Positions 33,101 through 45,826 of a DNA stretch of 64,000 nucleotides are shown in pieces; position 1 is the stretch's first letter, and each line of letters begins with the position of its first letter. Made by a program: the position numbers and the translations under genes. The notes beneath the pieces are model-generated. The model was not told the origin of the DNA, made no database searches, and saw nothing but the letters and a program-made list of their open reading frames with translations. This DNA comes from Pararge aegeria (Eukaryota > Arthropoda > Insecta > Lepidoptera > Nymphalidae), in the NCBI RefSeq assembly GCF_905163445.1, contig NC_053184.1, positions 7,440,001-7,504,000 on the forward strand, written 5' to 3'.

Positions 33101-34364
33101 GCTTTCACCACACGGCACAATTTAAATTTAATTCTTATACAATGAATGCAACTAGAATATAAACTAATCTTACTTAAAACAATGTAGCTAGGCACTCTAG
33201 TACACATATAAATAGCCCATGTTCATATTTATAACGTCCGATGAAATAAAATCCCAAAAAGTGTATTTATAAGCAATAGGTATAGGTACCACCTATGTTT
33301 CTCATGAATTGTTATAATGATATAAATCTTAAATCAACGCAGCGTTTTAAGTGTAAGGATTTATATTATAATCTCTACTTCATTGAAATTATTTTTGAAT
33401 CGGAATTTATCTAGCATTAAGAGATGGCTCTGAAATTTTTTATGCCTCGTTTTACACCGTACAAATGTACTTAGTTACTTTTTATTAATACTCCTTTCAA
33501 GTACATTTTTAAATCCTACTCTTGTAGTTATCTGGCTTTTTGTCGGCTGCCCGTTTAATGATCAGATATATTACGCCTCATTTCTCACTACAACGCGCCA
33601 TAAGTTAAGAGTGTAGCGTCTATTTCATTAAATCCGATAATCGTAATGACGAACTGACCTTAATCACTGCTTGCATTGCGGATTGCAGCGATATCGTGAT
33701 TGCTTTATCTGAATTAAAGTAATCGATTCAAGTCATCACTCCCGGCCCCGTCATTTTACTTTTAATAATACTTTTAAATCTACATTCAGCCGTTGAAATA
33801 TTAATAATTATCTGTAGGTATCTATGTGTGGTTCACCGGGTAAAACAAATACGTCTGCACTAGCTGTCGCATTTATTAACGAAATTAATAGAACTAATAA
33901 TAATAATAGTAATGAATATAATAAATATTGTACAGAAAAAACAGTAAAAAAATGAAAATTTTATAAAGAACAAATACGAAAGTGACAGCTTGCGTTTTCG
34001 CTGGCCAGTATTGCATCATAGACTTGTTTTTTTTATTCTAACATTAGTAATTGAAACTTTACAAATATTTATGCTAAAGGTTTAATTAAATAACTATTTG
34101 TTGTACCCGTTTGTGCTAGTTGTAAGTATTGTTAATTGGTATTCTATTAATGTCTAGTTTTAGATTGATTGTAAGGTATAACTGTTGTTTCTATCTGATA
34201 ACAACTAAAGTTGCTTCGAACAGATTGTTACAATTAATTGGCTCAGCAATGATAACATCAGAAGTACAACGGAACTGACCTGAAACGTATTTCTACTTTC
34301 ACTAAACGAGGACGCGTTATTTTTCCCATTATTTTTTATGACAAATAATAGAATTGAATAGAAT
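33101..34364. other. Intergenic, nothing recognised
   Basis: AT-rich. There is a short AAT/TAA-rich run at about 33890-33920. Confidence 0.35.
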
Positions 34365-34616
34365 ATAATAAATAAATATACTACGACAATATACACATCG
34401 CCATCTAGTCCCAAAGTAAGCGTAGCTTGGTACTAAGATAACTGATGAATATTTTTTTATGAATAGTATACATAAATACCTATAACATATAGATAAACAC
34501 CCAGACACTGAAAAACATTCATGTTTATCACACAAATATTGTCCAGTTGTGGGAATCGAACCCACACATCGGCCTTGGACTCAGAAAGCAGGGTCGCTGC
34601 CCACTGCGCCAATCGG
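34365..34616 (-). mobile_element. SINE family A (minus)
   Basis: It has an AATA tail at the left, the conserved body, and B box gggttcgattcccac with a small insertion beside it (cacatcgg, duplicating part of the neighbouring ccacatcggcc context). The head ends ccgattggcgcagtgggcag on the minus strand. Confidence 0.7.
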
Positions 34617-35239
34617 AATATAAACCACTTTTATGAAGTGGCTATATTAACTAAAATATGATATCAAAAAGCATTGGCAACTTGGAAACGCTTAAACAGA
34701 AATTCTTAAAACACACAGAAACTCCTTTACAGATTAATTATGCTGTAGTTAAAGTCCTCCACAAAAATGCTCTTTAAAGTCCAATGGCTTGAAGGCACGT
34801 TAAAGTTATTTCCTTAACGAGTGCTCCTGAAACCTCAATTTGGGAACACTGATATATAGAGACAGAAGCTTGCCACACGCCGTGTTTTCAACCGCCAATC
34901 CTTTATGCAAATATGGACAATGTCTGTCTGCTCGCCCTTTAATACAGTCATCATATTGAGTGGGCGTCAGTATAAGTGTCCAATATGTAATATATTTACT
35001 TGGTATAACTTTATACACTGTCTGTGGAATCAATGAATGAAATTAAGTGCATCGTACACTTTGTACCTGTTAAGATACGACTCGTTCAAAATAAGATGTT
35101 AGTTAGCTTTAATCAGAACATCTTCCCCCTTCACAAAATTTTTGAAATATGGAACATGGCATGTTTTTTAATAGGAATCATCCATGGATATATTTTTGTT
35201 ATTTTAAAATTCAATGTTTTTAGTCATTAGTCTAGTCAG
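34617..35239. other. Intergenic, nothing recognised
   Basis: AT-rich with no supported feature. Confidence 0.4.
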
Positions 35240-35415
35240 TTTTTCGTCAGCTGGACGTTTTGGCCGTTGTTAGTTACCACCCTTCCGACAAAGCAGTGGC
35301 GCAAAGGGATTTAGCGTTCCGGTACGATGTCACGTATAAACTGATTAGGGGTATAGGTTTAATATAACTGCCATAACCCCTTACAGGTTAGCCTGTAATC
35401 ATCTTGGATGAAAAA
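35240..35415 (-). repeat. Family B repeat (minus)
   Basis: It contains ttagttaccacccttccgac, then gatttagcgttccggtacga and tgtcacgtataaactgatta, then ccttacaggttagcctgta. Order and wording match 12442-12640. Confidence 0.55.
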
Positions 35416-36668
35416 ACACACAACAGTCACGCCACGTTTACAGTCCTATATCTAAGTATGTCATATTAATTATCATCTTCTTATAATATTCCTCCATCTT
35501 GTCGATTCTAGTGTACCTACCTACCTATTATTCTCATAACAGGGTGATTTTTTTTCTTAGGTATGAATTGTCGGTTAAACTTTTGACACAACTTTAAGCA
35601 TGTTAGCAGGTTGTTAACAACCTCGCGACCGATCATTATTTACCGACCAAACAACGATAAGACGAGCGAGCTCGAAGATTTTCGGTCCACTTTTTGAGAT
35701 TTGGCAACAACATTTTTTGCTTTTCATCTGTTTCGCTCCGATATCCTCAAAAGTTTCTACCACCCGTGTTCTAATAAACACTTATCGGGATGTCATCTTA
35801 GGAGCAAAGAATTATGGCATATTTAAACAATTTATTGCCGCCGCAAAACAAGGGAAGCTCTGATAAGCCTCTGGTTTTGCGATAAGAGCCTTAGATCTGA
35901 GTTGGCGAAACATAATCATACAACGAAAATATAAACTTCGAGATATTTCTTTGGTGTTTTTTTTTGAAAGTTTTAATTAAAATAAAAACAGTATATTTCC
36001 TTCAGAGAATGAAGATACAAAAAATGACAAATATTCCATTTTAAATAGCTAATGAGTACTAATGATCTATATTTTAAGGATAATCGCAGAACTAATGTTA
36101 TTAGTTGCATAGGAATTGTTTGATTGAAGTAATTATCGTCTTATTGTTTTCAACGCTCTGATTTGTGTCCGTAAAAAGACTAAAAGGTATACATACGGAT
36201 TTGTGTAATTTTCTGCTACGGTCAGCAAATTAATAGTTTAATTTTAAATATTCTCATCTCTTCTAGACGATACTATTTTACACTTAAAAAAAAATCATTT
36301 TTTTGCTCCAGATGACAGCTATAATTTTAACTCGTAACATTTTTTTCGGTTTCTTAGTTCGATGGAGTATCGATTGCAAGTGGTCGTTTGAAATTTAATC
36401 TTTTCTGCGGACCGTGAAATGCAGAGCGCGCTTTGACGTCTTAATCCAATCAACCAAATTAGTTATAATGTGTACTACGGTCGTTGTGTAGCAAATTATT
36501 AACAAAACGATGGCGCTCAAGCGCGTGTCTCAAACATTAGCATTTGGTTGAGGCAGGTCGAAAACAATTTAATATCATTTCTAAATTCGCCTAATTTATT
36601 ACTGTTTATGTAAATTAGATACCTACGTGATTTTAGAATATTGCTGGTTAATTTAATTTATATTGGAA
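35416..36668. other. Intergenic, nothing recognised
   Basis: AT-rich with a GC-richer part at 36360-36540 that holds several CpG-containing phrases (gatggcgctcaagcgcgtgt). It has no coding support. Confidence 0.35.
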
Positions 36669-36812
36669 CTAGCTGCTACCCGCGGTATCGTCTACGTTTA
36701 TTTTTTTTTTCTAATAATCCCGCGAGTAGCATTTGTTTTCCGTGCCAGATTGTCCTATGTATTTATTCCAGTTATCCCTTTGGCCTACATCGGTTGTGCC
36801 ATTATATATAGT
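36669..36812 (-). mobile_element. Short Helitron-like element (minus)
   Basis: The minus strand ends gcgggtagcagCTAG followed by T at 36668, with a GC-rich subterminal segment. The right edge near 36812 reads attatatatag, which could be a worn TCTATATATA-type 5' end. The 5' TC is not intact. Confidence 0.4.
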
Positions 36813-36920
36813 TAAAAAGTAATTATTTTATCATCCTGAGGGAAGTCTTAGAGTTGGTAACAAACAATAAAAGCAATAAGCGAAAGTTTTGCAGAGCAAA
36901 TTGGCAAACTATGGTATCCC

Positions 36921-36946
36921 CAATCCCAGGCAGGAGCCTGGGATTG
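36921..36946. repeat. 11-bp perfect hairpin
   Basis: caatcccaggc at 36921-36931 pairs with 36936-36946 around agga. Confidence 0.6.
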
Positions 36947-37194
36947 AGCCCGAGACCTCTCACTTATAAGGCCTCTAAGATTTGCTGCCCTCCCTCGCCA
37001 CTGAGCAGAGGTCAATAAATCCCACTGGGAACGATTGGTTTCCCGAAATAAATAATACCTATAAATAATACTCAGGACGCAGGCTATAGCTGTTCAACTG
37101 TGAAACCGTAACAAAAGCTACATTATTGAATCAATGTAGGCCATGTATTTTTCTGGAACAAGTAGTCTATATTTAGAATGTAAGCTATCATCGT

Positions 37195-37455
37195 CCTCAT
37201 CATTATAAACACCTTATTCCAGGCCAGGTGGTTGCCCCACAACAGGGCTCGGGTCTTCTACTAGAATAAGTAAAGTTTACAGGCCATCACGCTGGCCAAG
37301 TGCGGATTGGTGGACTTCACAGGCATTTGAGAACATTATGGAGAACTCTCAGGCATGCAGCTTTGTTTACGATGTTTTTCCCACACCTTTAAAGAGAGTG
37401 ATATTTAATTGCATTAAACGCACATCAATAAGAAAAGTTGCATCTTGGAATAAGC
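37195..37455 (-). mobile_element. SINE family C body, head missing (minus)
   Basis: It opens catcgtcctcatcattataa (the worn ATG-rich tail), then gggctcgggtcttctactag, then ccatcacgctggccaagtgc and gagaacattatggagaactc, then ctcaggcatgcagct and aaacgcaca. It lacks the tRNA-like head seen at 51883-52175. Confidence 0.65.
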
Positions 37456-37625
37456 ATGGATTACGTTATTATATAGTTTTTATATTTTTTTCGTAGTTAT
37501 TTTTATAATCGTCACAATGTTCCTACCATTTACCTACAGCCGTGCATATTTTTATAGTTTTTTTACTGACCCTTTATATTCAAATGTCTCTTAAGTCAAT
37601 TATTTGTATAAATAAGTAATAAATG

Positions 37626-37870
37626 CAGCTGTTCCGTTGGTCTAGGGGATAACATGTTAACTACGGATCAAGAGTTTCTGGGCTCGAATCCCGGGTCGGG
37701 CAAAACTTGTTAGGTATTGGTAGGTCATTTTCAGTTCCAGCCCGGAGTTAGGAAATTGGCGGTGTGAATCCTTTGCCTCGGAAAGCACCTTAATTCGTCT
37801 CTCCCAGTTATTATCACTTACTTGTTATAGTAGTCCCACCAACCAGCATGGGTTAGGATTCTAGCGACGA
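37626..37870 (+). mobile_element. tRNA-derived SINE, family D (plus)
   Basis: The head (37627-37701) has an A box TGGTCTAGGGG and a B box GGCTCGAATCC at tRNA-like spacing. It is followed by a body with ggagttaggaaattggcggt, then cctcggaaagcacctta and agttattatcacttac. The head is tRNA-like, but the attached body and the related copies (12694, 15416, 39096, 43160, 57210) make it a SINE and not a tRNA gene. Confidence 0.65.
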
Positions 37871-37999
37871 AAAAAATGACAGAAAATAACGCCTAGCCAA
37901 ACTTAATAGCATGATGAGATTCGTGTGTCAAAGTAGTCAATGAAAGTTGGTGTGGGAATAAAATATAACATATCAGATGTCGCACGCAGAAGAAGAAGC

Positions 38000-39095
38000 A
38001 GCATACTCATAGTAACCTAAATTAAATCTCAAACTGCACCTCCAGCGCGATTTAGCGATATCCAAACCTATAATTGATAAAATATATTACTTGCTATTAA
38101 AAAACTAATGTCTCACTCTATCTTTTAAGGGTTACTAATGACACCGAAGAAGTGATGACCAGCGTTTCGGTAAGAGTCACTATGGATCTATTATTAATAC
38201 GTACTTTTTTCTAACCGCCTCGTTATCTGACGCGGGAATCCTTTCAATCCATCCATTCTATTGTTTTTGAATCACTTTTTTATGTTGATATCAATATTTT
38301 TTCCGATGGGTGTAACGATAAAACAGTGATTTGTTCGGAACAGATATCGAAAGAAAGAGGATGCCTTTAGGCCCCTTATGATGCGTATATCATTTGTCGG
38401 CAACCTTTATTTTGTATTGAAATGTTTTATTGTTACATTTAAACTAGTTTATTTTGGAATAGCGATATCTTTGGTGTAAGATAAACAAATTTATCTCAAG
38501 CTATTTCATTTTTAATTGAAATATCGTCTCCTGTGTAGAGAGGATTCCAAAAATAATTTGTTAGCCTTATAAGTTGATCCGACACTAATTTTATCCTAAT
38601 GGACCCTTATCGGGTTTTACAACTTATCTTATTTTATGTAGATACAAAAACGGAATTCGCATTTATAACAATACGGGATTTTGCTAAGAAGTGCATAAAA
38701 TATCATCGATTTTTATGGCGGCCGGTTTAGTTGTTCGAAATGGTTACGCCATATATTTCGCCTCTAAAGAGATATCGGCAGGACCGCTTGACCACATTTT
38801 AGGGATTTAATGACTCCTAAATTTAATATCTAGATGTGCGACATTTTATTGAAACATTTTCAAGCGTAGTAAGTATAGATAAATTGTAAAACGCTTTAGT
38901 GATATTTTTACATTAACATACTACTGTTAGTACAAGTAGCTTCGTAAGATTATCTTTTAAAGATAACGGAGAGAACAATTTCATGTCAGTATTCAAAATT
39001 ACCGTTTGTAATTTTGAATACATACTAGTAACTTTTGATTTACGAAAAAGTATTTTAAGATTGCCCACCAACCTCTACTTAATAATAGAAACTGT
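38000..39095. other. Intergenic, nothing recognised
   Basis: AT-rich. 38150-38175 (accagcgtttcggtaagag) and 38700-38760 are slightly GC-richer. No gene. Confidence 0.35.
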
Positions 39096-39240
39096 CCTTT
39101 TGGTCAGCGTGTTCACCTACAGATCACGAGATCTGGGTTCGATTCTCGAGTTGCGTGTCAAATAGTAAGCGAGCTATTCAGTCAAGTTACTTTAGTTAGG
39201 GTTAGGTATTGTGTTGATAACGATTATAGAGATTTGGTTT
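39096..39240 (+). mobile_element. Degraded SINE head, family D
   Basis: ttttggtcagcgtgttcacc and gatcacgagatctgggttcg, then attctcgag, resemble a worn A box and B box. The body is mostly lost. Confidence 0.4.
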
Positions 39241-40377
39241 AAGATATTATTGTGCCATAAAGGAATTTCAACTTAAATGGAACTTACTAGGCTAATTTAC
39301 AAAAAGAGGGTAATCATATAAAATTGCATCTTCGAGCGAACAATAAATAAATTGTAAATTGTAAGTGGGGAGTTTTGAAGCACCATCCCATCAAAATCAT
39401 ATCGACGGTCAACTGCTGACGCGAGCCGCGGCTATGTCACTGCATAGGTAACATGGACTCATCCACAACTAGATGTGACAACAGAAACTGCTACTTGGTT
39501 ATTTAGTTAGGTAATTTCTTTGTTTCTTAGATAGAAAATAAGTTTGATGATGTTTTAATCGGCGAAGCCTGCCAAACTGAATTCGAAAGTGTGGAAGATC
39601 TAAGCTGTAAATATTTTTATATCATCATAGATAAAAAATACCCTTCAGCTGGATATTACTTCTATTGACGCTTACATAAAACAGTAAACTGGCAGCGTAA
39701 TAATAGCAAACTGAGTGTTCAGTTTATATCAAGTTTATTACATATTTCTTTATTTAGAAATTGTTGTTAGAGTTAAATATTCATTTTTTAGGTTATGAAT
39801 ATTTATTCGCAGGCCCGATCACGCATGTAATTGGTTAGGTTGAATTATAACATTGGGCTTGATAACATTACCATACTGCTTAAATCAGCCTAGAGACATA
39901 TTTTTGTGCTTCGTCGGCACGCCATTGCAGGATTCCGTAGGTACGTTGATATTTTTTAAATAATAATTTTACTTACGTAAACGTAACGATGATATGATCT
40001 AGTTTATCATCTCTCTCCTTAGTTAACTGGTGGGCACAGACATCTCTCATTGGGTTTATAGGATTGAACGTTTGAGCTGTCCCCATGCAGGTGGTTTGTG
40101 ATAGTTACCTATATAGATACGATACGTTACGATAGTTAGGGAGGAAACTCCAATTGCCGGACTTAGTTATTATAGTGTAATTTATAATTTCTAAAACTAT
40201 ACTATACTATACTAATACAACATCTCCTGAGGATGCTCCGGTGTCGGACAAAACGTGCGTAAAGAGTACATTGCCCTGGATTAGGTGTGGAGTATAAAGA
40301 TTGAAGAAATTATAAATTACACCATATAAATTCTTCTGCTTTTAGCGGAGTATAGCAAATTAAGCTTAATGCTCATA
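39241..40377. other. Intergenic, nothing recognised
   Basis: AT-rich. A short duplicated actat-rich run lies near 40193-40212. No gene. Confidence 0.35.
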
Positions 40378-40622
40378 ATATATATATACTACGAAAATAC
40401 ACACATCGCCATCTAGCCCCCAAGTAAGCGTAGCTTGTGTTATGGGTACTAAGATAGCTGTTGAATATTTTTATGAATATAATACTTATAATATACAGAT
40501 AAACACCCAGCCACTGAAAAACAATCATGTTCATCACACAAACATTTTCCAGCTGTGGGAATCGAACCCACAGCCTAGGACTCAGAAAGCAGGGTGGCTG
40601 CCCACTGCGCCAGTCTGCCGGC
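40378..40622 (-). mobile_element. SINE family A (minus)
   Basis: It contains tatactacgaaaatacac, then gcccccaagtaagcgtagct, then cagctgtgggaatcgaaccc and cccactgcgcca at the head. The left tail is short. Confidence 0.7.
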
Positions 40623-41880
40623 AAATATAATATAATATTCCATCAGGTGGGCAATCTGTTAAATCGCCAATTGTTACTATTAAAAAAATGCCTTCATCAG
40701 CTTGAGTTGGTAAAATATAAAAAGCTACTTATTTAAACTTAAATGTCTGTAGCGTGGTTTCGCCGCTAAGGAACCCCAAATTCATGCTGATTTTCATATT
40801 GATGCACTATCTATCTAAATGCGCAAGTTTATTACCTACCACGTGTGTCTCCACTCTCCATAAATTTTATATGTTAATATTTATTAAAGAAATGCACCTA
40901 TTAATATACATAAAATTGTATGTATAATGTTGGAACATTTTTAAAATTAGGTTGATTCAGTCATTTGGTGCATATGTTTTGATACCTACGTCTCTAACAC
41001 AAAATGGGTACAACACAAACAAATGATACAAATGTTTTTTTTTAATATTTTTTTAATTATAACTAGAAGTTCGCTCTTGACTGCAATCTCGCCTCAACAA
41101 TTGATGAAAGTGGTATGTTTGGGTAAAGAGTATATAGACGATTTGTTCGTCTATATATTCATAGTTAAACGAGCTATTTAGAAAAATAATCAGAATAGTG
41201 GCTGGTCGCTATGCCAGCTTCCATACAAAAAGTTTCGATCCACTTTACAATGAAAAATTTTGGACTGTTTTATTAATCGACAAAAAAGGAGAGGAGGAGA
41301 GGAGATTTCCCAAATACGAGTAGGTTGTATTTTTTTTTCTACATTTTACTTGTCACCGGCGAAGAATATTTTTAGATTTGCTATCTCCAGCAGCACGCAT
41401 CCAGGTTATATCTAATCATTTTATGCATACTGTGCCAGAAAATCCGAGCGTGCGGTGGGCGGTGACTGCCCAGTAGCATTCGGAACTTTACGGACTATAG
41501 CGGGGCATGTGAGGCGCGCGGGTGAAATAAGATTTTTTATTTGCTTTATACCCACTCTTAAAATAATAATTTATTTCATGCTTTGAGTTTTATAACATAG
41601 TCAGTTTTTTTATTTTAAAAAAAATGCAGTTGTTGAACGGGTATGAAACTACGGACATATAGGTTTTGCTGGTATTCTTACCTATAAGTCAACTAAACTG
41701 TGTTTTAATTAATTAAGACTTCCTATTCATATATAACTAACATAAACGATTAAAAAAGACATTAATATTATTTGAAACGTCAAAATATTTTCTTTTATTT
41801 CAATTTGATTTATGTCCGTAAAATACCATTACGTTTCAAATTAAAAATGTAATTTTTACGCGTGAATCGATATGCATCAC
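40623..41880. other. Intergenic, mostly AT-rich
   Basis: A short family B scrap (ttgactgcaatctcgcctc) lies at about 41079-41098. GC rises at 41440-41525. No gene is supported. Confidence 0.35.
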
Positions 41881-42600
41881 ATTAAGCGATACAATTATCT
41901 ATACCGATTATCGATTCCACGCCGTATGATTGATATTGGCCCCGATGTTTTGGTATACAAGTTAAAAGGTTGGGAATTAATAGAGCTGTTTGTTTTGGTG
42001 ATGCCAGCGATCCGGCGCCGCGGGCGTCTAACGTATTCGGATGTTAAATGAGGTGTTTGATTGTTTGTATCAATTGTTGTAAAGGATCTTGTACATGTGT
42101 TACGGAGACCCCCTCTTTCACGCATAGAATACTGGAAAAAGGATTAGTTTCCCTGCCAAGGTATAGCGGCGGAACTTTTCAAACGCCTCCCGGGTTTACA
42201 AGTTGCAATTTTTTTCGGATTGATTTCCGATGTTAAGGCAGCGTAACCGAGTAAGACGGTGAGCTTTGGAAAACCTCTAACAAGAGTTTGAGCCCCGTTG
42301 CTAAGAGATTGAGAGCCTAAGAACGCACGAACTTCAGCTTTGGCTATGATTGACACAATTGAAGCGATCGTGTGAACCTACGTTCGCGTGACGTGGGAAA
42401 AGGGTCTTCGATGGCGATAACGAAATTGATCAGATCGTCTGAAGATCGTCATCCAAATGCGAGTTTACGAATTGGATGTTAATATAAATGTTGAACATGC
42501 TGCTCTATGATCACTCGCAATCTGGGATCTAAATAAAGTACGCTATGAAACGTCGGTACACAATGAATAAGTCAGTTGAATGTGCACTCGCTTTAACGGC
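41881..42600. other. CpG-rich block, unassigned
   Basis: The block is clearly richer in CpG and GC than its flanks (for example ccagcgatccggcgccgcgg near 42004-42023). It holds CGTGGGAA at 42392-42399, matching the Su(H)/CSL site consensus. Short open frames on both strands (42144-42356 minus, 42048-42236 plus) lack family features. It may be a promoter, a non-coding exon or an enhancer; no evidence decides. Confidence 0.3.
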
Positions 42601-44997
42601 TTATGCTTCTGAATTTGTTAGCAACCGGTTATCATCAGACGAAAGTTTATATAGCGTTAATGACAAAGAGTGTATTCGAGCGAGATTTAATAGATGATAG
42701 CGCGAGCACCCCGTCGTATCGCCTGCAGCTAAATATCTCAGTAGTTATTGAGGTAGGTACAGTGGGTATCGCGTTTAAGTTACAGCTTCTTTATCGAAAT
42801 ATCAATACACTTTTGGTAATCAATGATTAAGAATAAATCCAATTTGATACTTTAACTACTTTGATACTTTTACTAATTTGCAATGTTTATGTAGCAATAA
42901 CGTTGTGTTTACATCCTACCTGCTTACTAAAGTAAAGATTTATTATATGATAGAATCACCTTATAATAACGCCGTAACTTATTACCTCTACTCACTACTT
43001 CATAAACTACCGATTGCAAACATTTTTTCATAGCGGGCGTTATATCCGTCAAATGGTTTGAGCTGTGCTTTAAAATATCAGTAAGTCAGTCACCTTTTTT
43101 ACTCTTTAGTATATTAATTGACTACCTTGTTTGTCTACAGGTTCCAATGCATAACTACCACCGAGCCTCGAAGAGCACGTTGAGCCAGCCAGTTTAGTTA
43201 TTATCACTCACATAAATATTTTTTTACAGCCCGTTCACCTACATTGGAACTTTGTTAGGTATATTCTCTACAACCCTATCTTTAAGAGGGGAGGATTGGG
43301 CCTTGTAGAGTGACACCTATAAACTGATTATAAACTAATAATAATTTATTAAGACAGACTGTACGTACTTTGCTAAGAGTGGACTAAGTTTTGGTAATGA
43401 ATTTATTTCGTTCTCTCAAAATTTGACAGTTCTCGTTTATTTTAATAAATTATAATTATAGCCGGATAATTTGAATATCACCGTTTGAATATTAAGAGGG
43501 TCATGAAAGTTATACATCGTTTAGATATTATATTATAATTTATTGAGTGAAAGATTTTGTGATCGTGTTATATTTAAGACTGTGGGAAAAGATTCTTAAA
43601 ATGAACTGATGTTACGTTTGTTCATCTGAGATATGTTATGTGACACAAATACCATAAAGTAATCCTTATGATTTCATCTTTCACCTTCGCCTATGCCTAC
43701 AGCCAACATTATTATTTGTCGATGTTATCACTGGATAATTTTTTTTTTTGAGATCTATAATTAATGTCTTATATTCATTTCTTTCTTATTTTAATACATT
43801 GAAAGATTAACGACTGTTCCCTCGTTATTCAAATATTGTTGCCTCTCTTAAGTCATAATATAAATGCTATAATTAAACAATCTCAAACGACACAGAACAA
43901 TCACGCAATGATTGGATTATTGCGGAAAATCCTTAGACTCTTCAATCGTTTTATGTAGCTCAGAAAAAATAGCCTGTTCTTACCCGTAGTTTGTTTTGTT
44001 TGTATATAAAAACAAATACCATCAGTGTTTATTGTAATAGCCGAAATAGGTTACGATCTTAATATTCTTAAACGCTTTCTCTGAAAACTCGTTGCCTATT
44101 ACTTATCACTATTTAGTTAGATTAAATAAAGATAACATCATTTTTCTATTAATTAAATACCTACTATTAGCTTTATTAATATATTATGCCAGATAGGAGG
44201 GCTTTTAAAATTAATTCGTACTCTTACATACATTTTAAATACGATCTTTATGATTACATATTTATTATTGTTTAAGATGATGGTATAGCTACGACAAATT
44301 TGATGAATAGGTATTTGAAAAATCTATTGCCGTTGCGCTGAGCCTGCCTGTCTTCCCTCGTAGATGTAGCTCTGACCGATTTTACCAATAAAAATTTGGC
44401 GAGATCGACGTTTCGTATTCCCCATTCCCCTTATCCAAAACTGAGCCGATTCAATTATTTTTGGCATGAAAATTACGTCTAGTTTTCTCTTTATTTTTTC
44501 ACGTTATTATTTTTTTTATCTTGGTGGTAAAAATTGTTTATTGATCATTTTAGAACTCAGTTCATATTTTTTAAAGTATTCAGCTTTTCAAAATAATTAA
44601 AAATGATAGCAACATGTCAACACTACTTACACGTACTTTGATTTTACGAAAAAAAAAAAACCATTGTTCTAGAGGTTCTCCAGGGAGGCAATAGGATGGA
44701 CCTACATTTGTATATAAAGTCCGCCTGTACTTTCCTTTTAACATTCAGCGTTTGTATGATACGCCCATGGTGATACTAAAAGTTGTAATAATAATAATAA
44801 TTGTGTTTATTGTGTCTCATTTACAACGGATTCTTATAATCTAAGGAACGGTTACAAGTGTATTAGTTAAAAACTGTGTTACAGCTATTAACGCCCACCT
44901 CCGCGTTTAATTAAATACAAAAAGACTAAAACAAAGAAAATTAAAATATTACAACAAACTAAAACAATACAATTTTAAATTTTTATAATGTACGTGT
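42601..44997. other. Intergenic with a SINE scrap
   Basis: 43160-43215 (gcctcgaagagcacgttgag, then cagtttagttattatcactc) matches part of the family D body. The rest is AT-rich without support. Confidence 0.35.
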
Positions 44998-45085
44998 ACG
45001 ACAGTATGTGTGTATGTGTGTATGTGTGTGTGTGTGTGTGTGTGAGAGTGTTCGTGCGTGTATGTGCGTGTAAGTGTTGCGTGTT
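44998..45085 (+). repeat. TG-rich microsatellite
   Basis: Alternating TG and TATG units with an uninterrupted TG run around 45025-45045. An overlapping minus-strand frame encodes only His/Thr repeats and is not a gene. Confidence 0.8.
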
Positions 45086-45404
45086 TTTGAGTGTTTTGCA
45101 AGCTTTTTCAAGCAAGATCTGCAAAATATAATGTCCCACCATTGAGTAAAGGACTTTTCTTTCGTAGGAATGAGACCCACATTCGAGAAGCGATTACACG
45201 CTTTGTTATTGTCATATACACTAAGCTGGATACTAAGATGGATGGATGCAGTATTAATTTCTTAGCAGAACAACTAAACACTTTTTTTTGCCTAGTGATA
45301 GTAACTAGCACAGACGTTAATATTATTTACGAGACACGGGATGGGCCAATTTCTGTCTTCCGGGCTTGTACCACAACGGGTTGTTTTTTTATTCATCTAC
45401 AAGT

Positions 45405-45775
45405 CGGCCCATGACTGCAATCCAGTGGCGTGCATAGAGGGTATTCACAGGGTATGCAGATGATATAAAATTAAATAAAATCTCTAGTATGAGTGATAAA
45501 TACTTGAGGGTAGGATTTTTATAACTCTTACAATGCCTATCCTTAACTTTTTTAAAGCTTGTACTGGATATTTTCTTCATTTTATATCCTCTGCATACCC
45601 TGTGCATACCCTCTATGCACGCCACTGCTGCAATCCCACCTACAGGTATGTGATGATGCAGTCTAAGACGGGTCGATGCTGTCTATACTTCTTACGGACC
45701 CACGAATCAAATCCAGGCCCTCGTGCCCCATATTAAAACGCGGTAACCACTGGGCCAACGAGGACGAATGTACCT
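45405..45775 (+). repeat. Family B repeat interrupted by a hAT MITE
   Basis: The left end (atgactgcaatc) and the right part (ctgcaatcccacctacaggt, then tgatgatgcagtctaagacg) read as one repeat copy once the MITE at 45423-45627 and one copy of the 8-bp duplication are set aside. The right part then runs into a worn tRNA-like head near 45700-45760. Confidence 0.6.
45423..45627. mobile_element. hAT-type MITE, 205 bp, with 8-bp target duplication
   Basis: The ends are cagtggcgtgcatagagg and its reverse complement, with inverted repeats of nearly 48 bp (45423-45470, 45580-45627). Identical ctgcaatc copies flank the element at 45415-45422 and 45628-45635. The 8-bp duplication and CAGTGGCG termini are the hAT signature. 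The interior is non-coding, so mobility would need a transposase from elsewhere. A decayed related end lies at about 57965-58007. Confidence 0.85.
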
Positions 45776-45826
45776 ACCAATACGCTTACAAACTATGAAA
45801 TATTCTACGAGTAAAACCACGCCATT

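Noticed and set aside
37627..37701. tRNA gene
   Set aside because: The A and B boxes are good, but a SINE body follows and related copies occur elsewhere in the window; I could not form a clean acceptor stem.
44983..45180. Thr/His-rich minus-strand ORF
   Set aside because: It is a translation of the TG microsatellite.
45091..45414. 107-codon plus-strand ORF
   Set aside because: It has no recognisable domain, ends in a repeat and shares the stretch with an equally long minus-strand frame.
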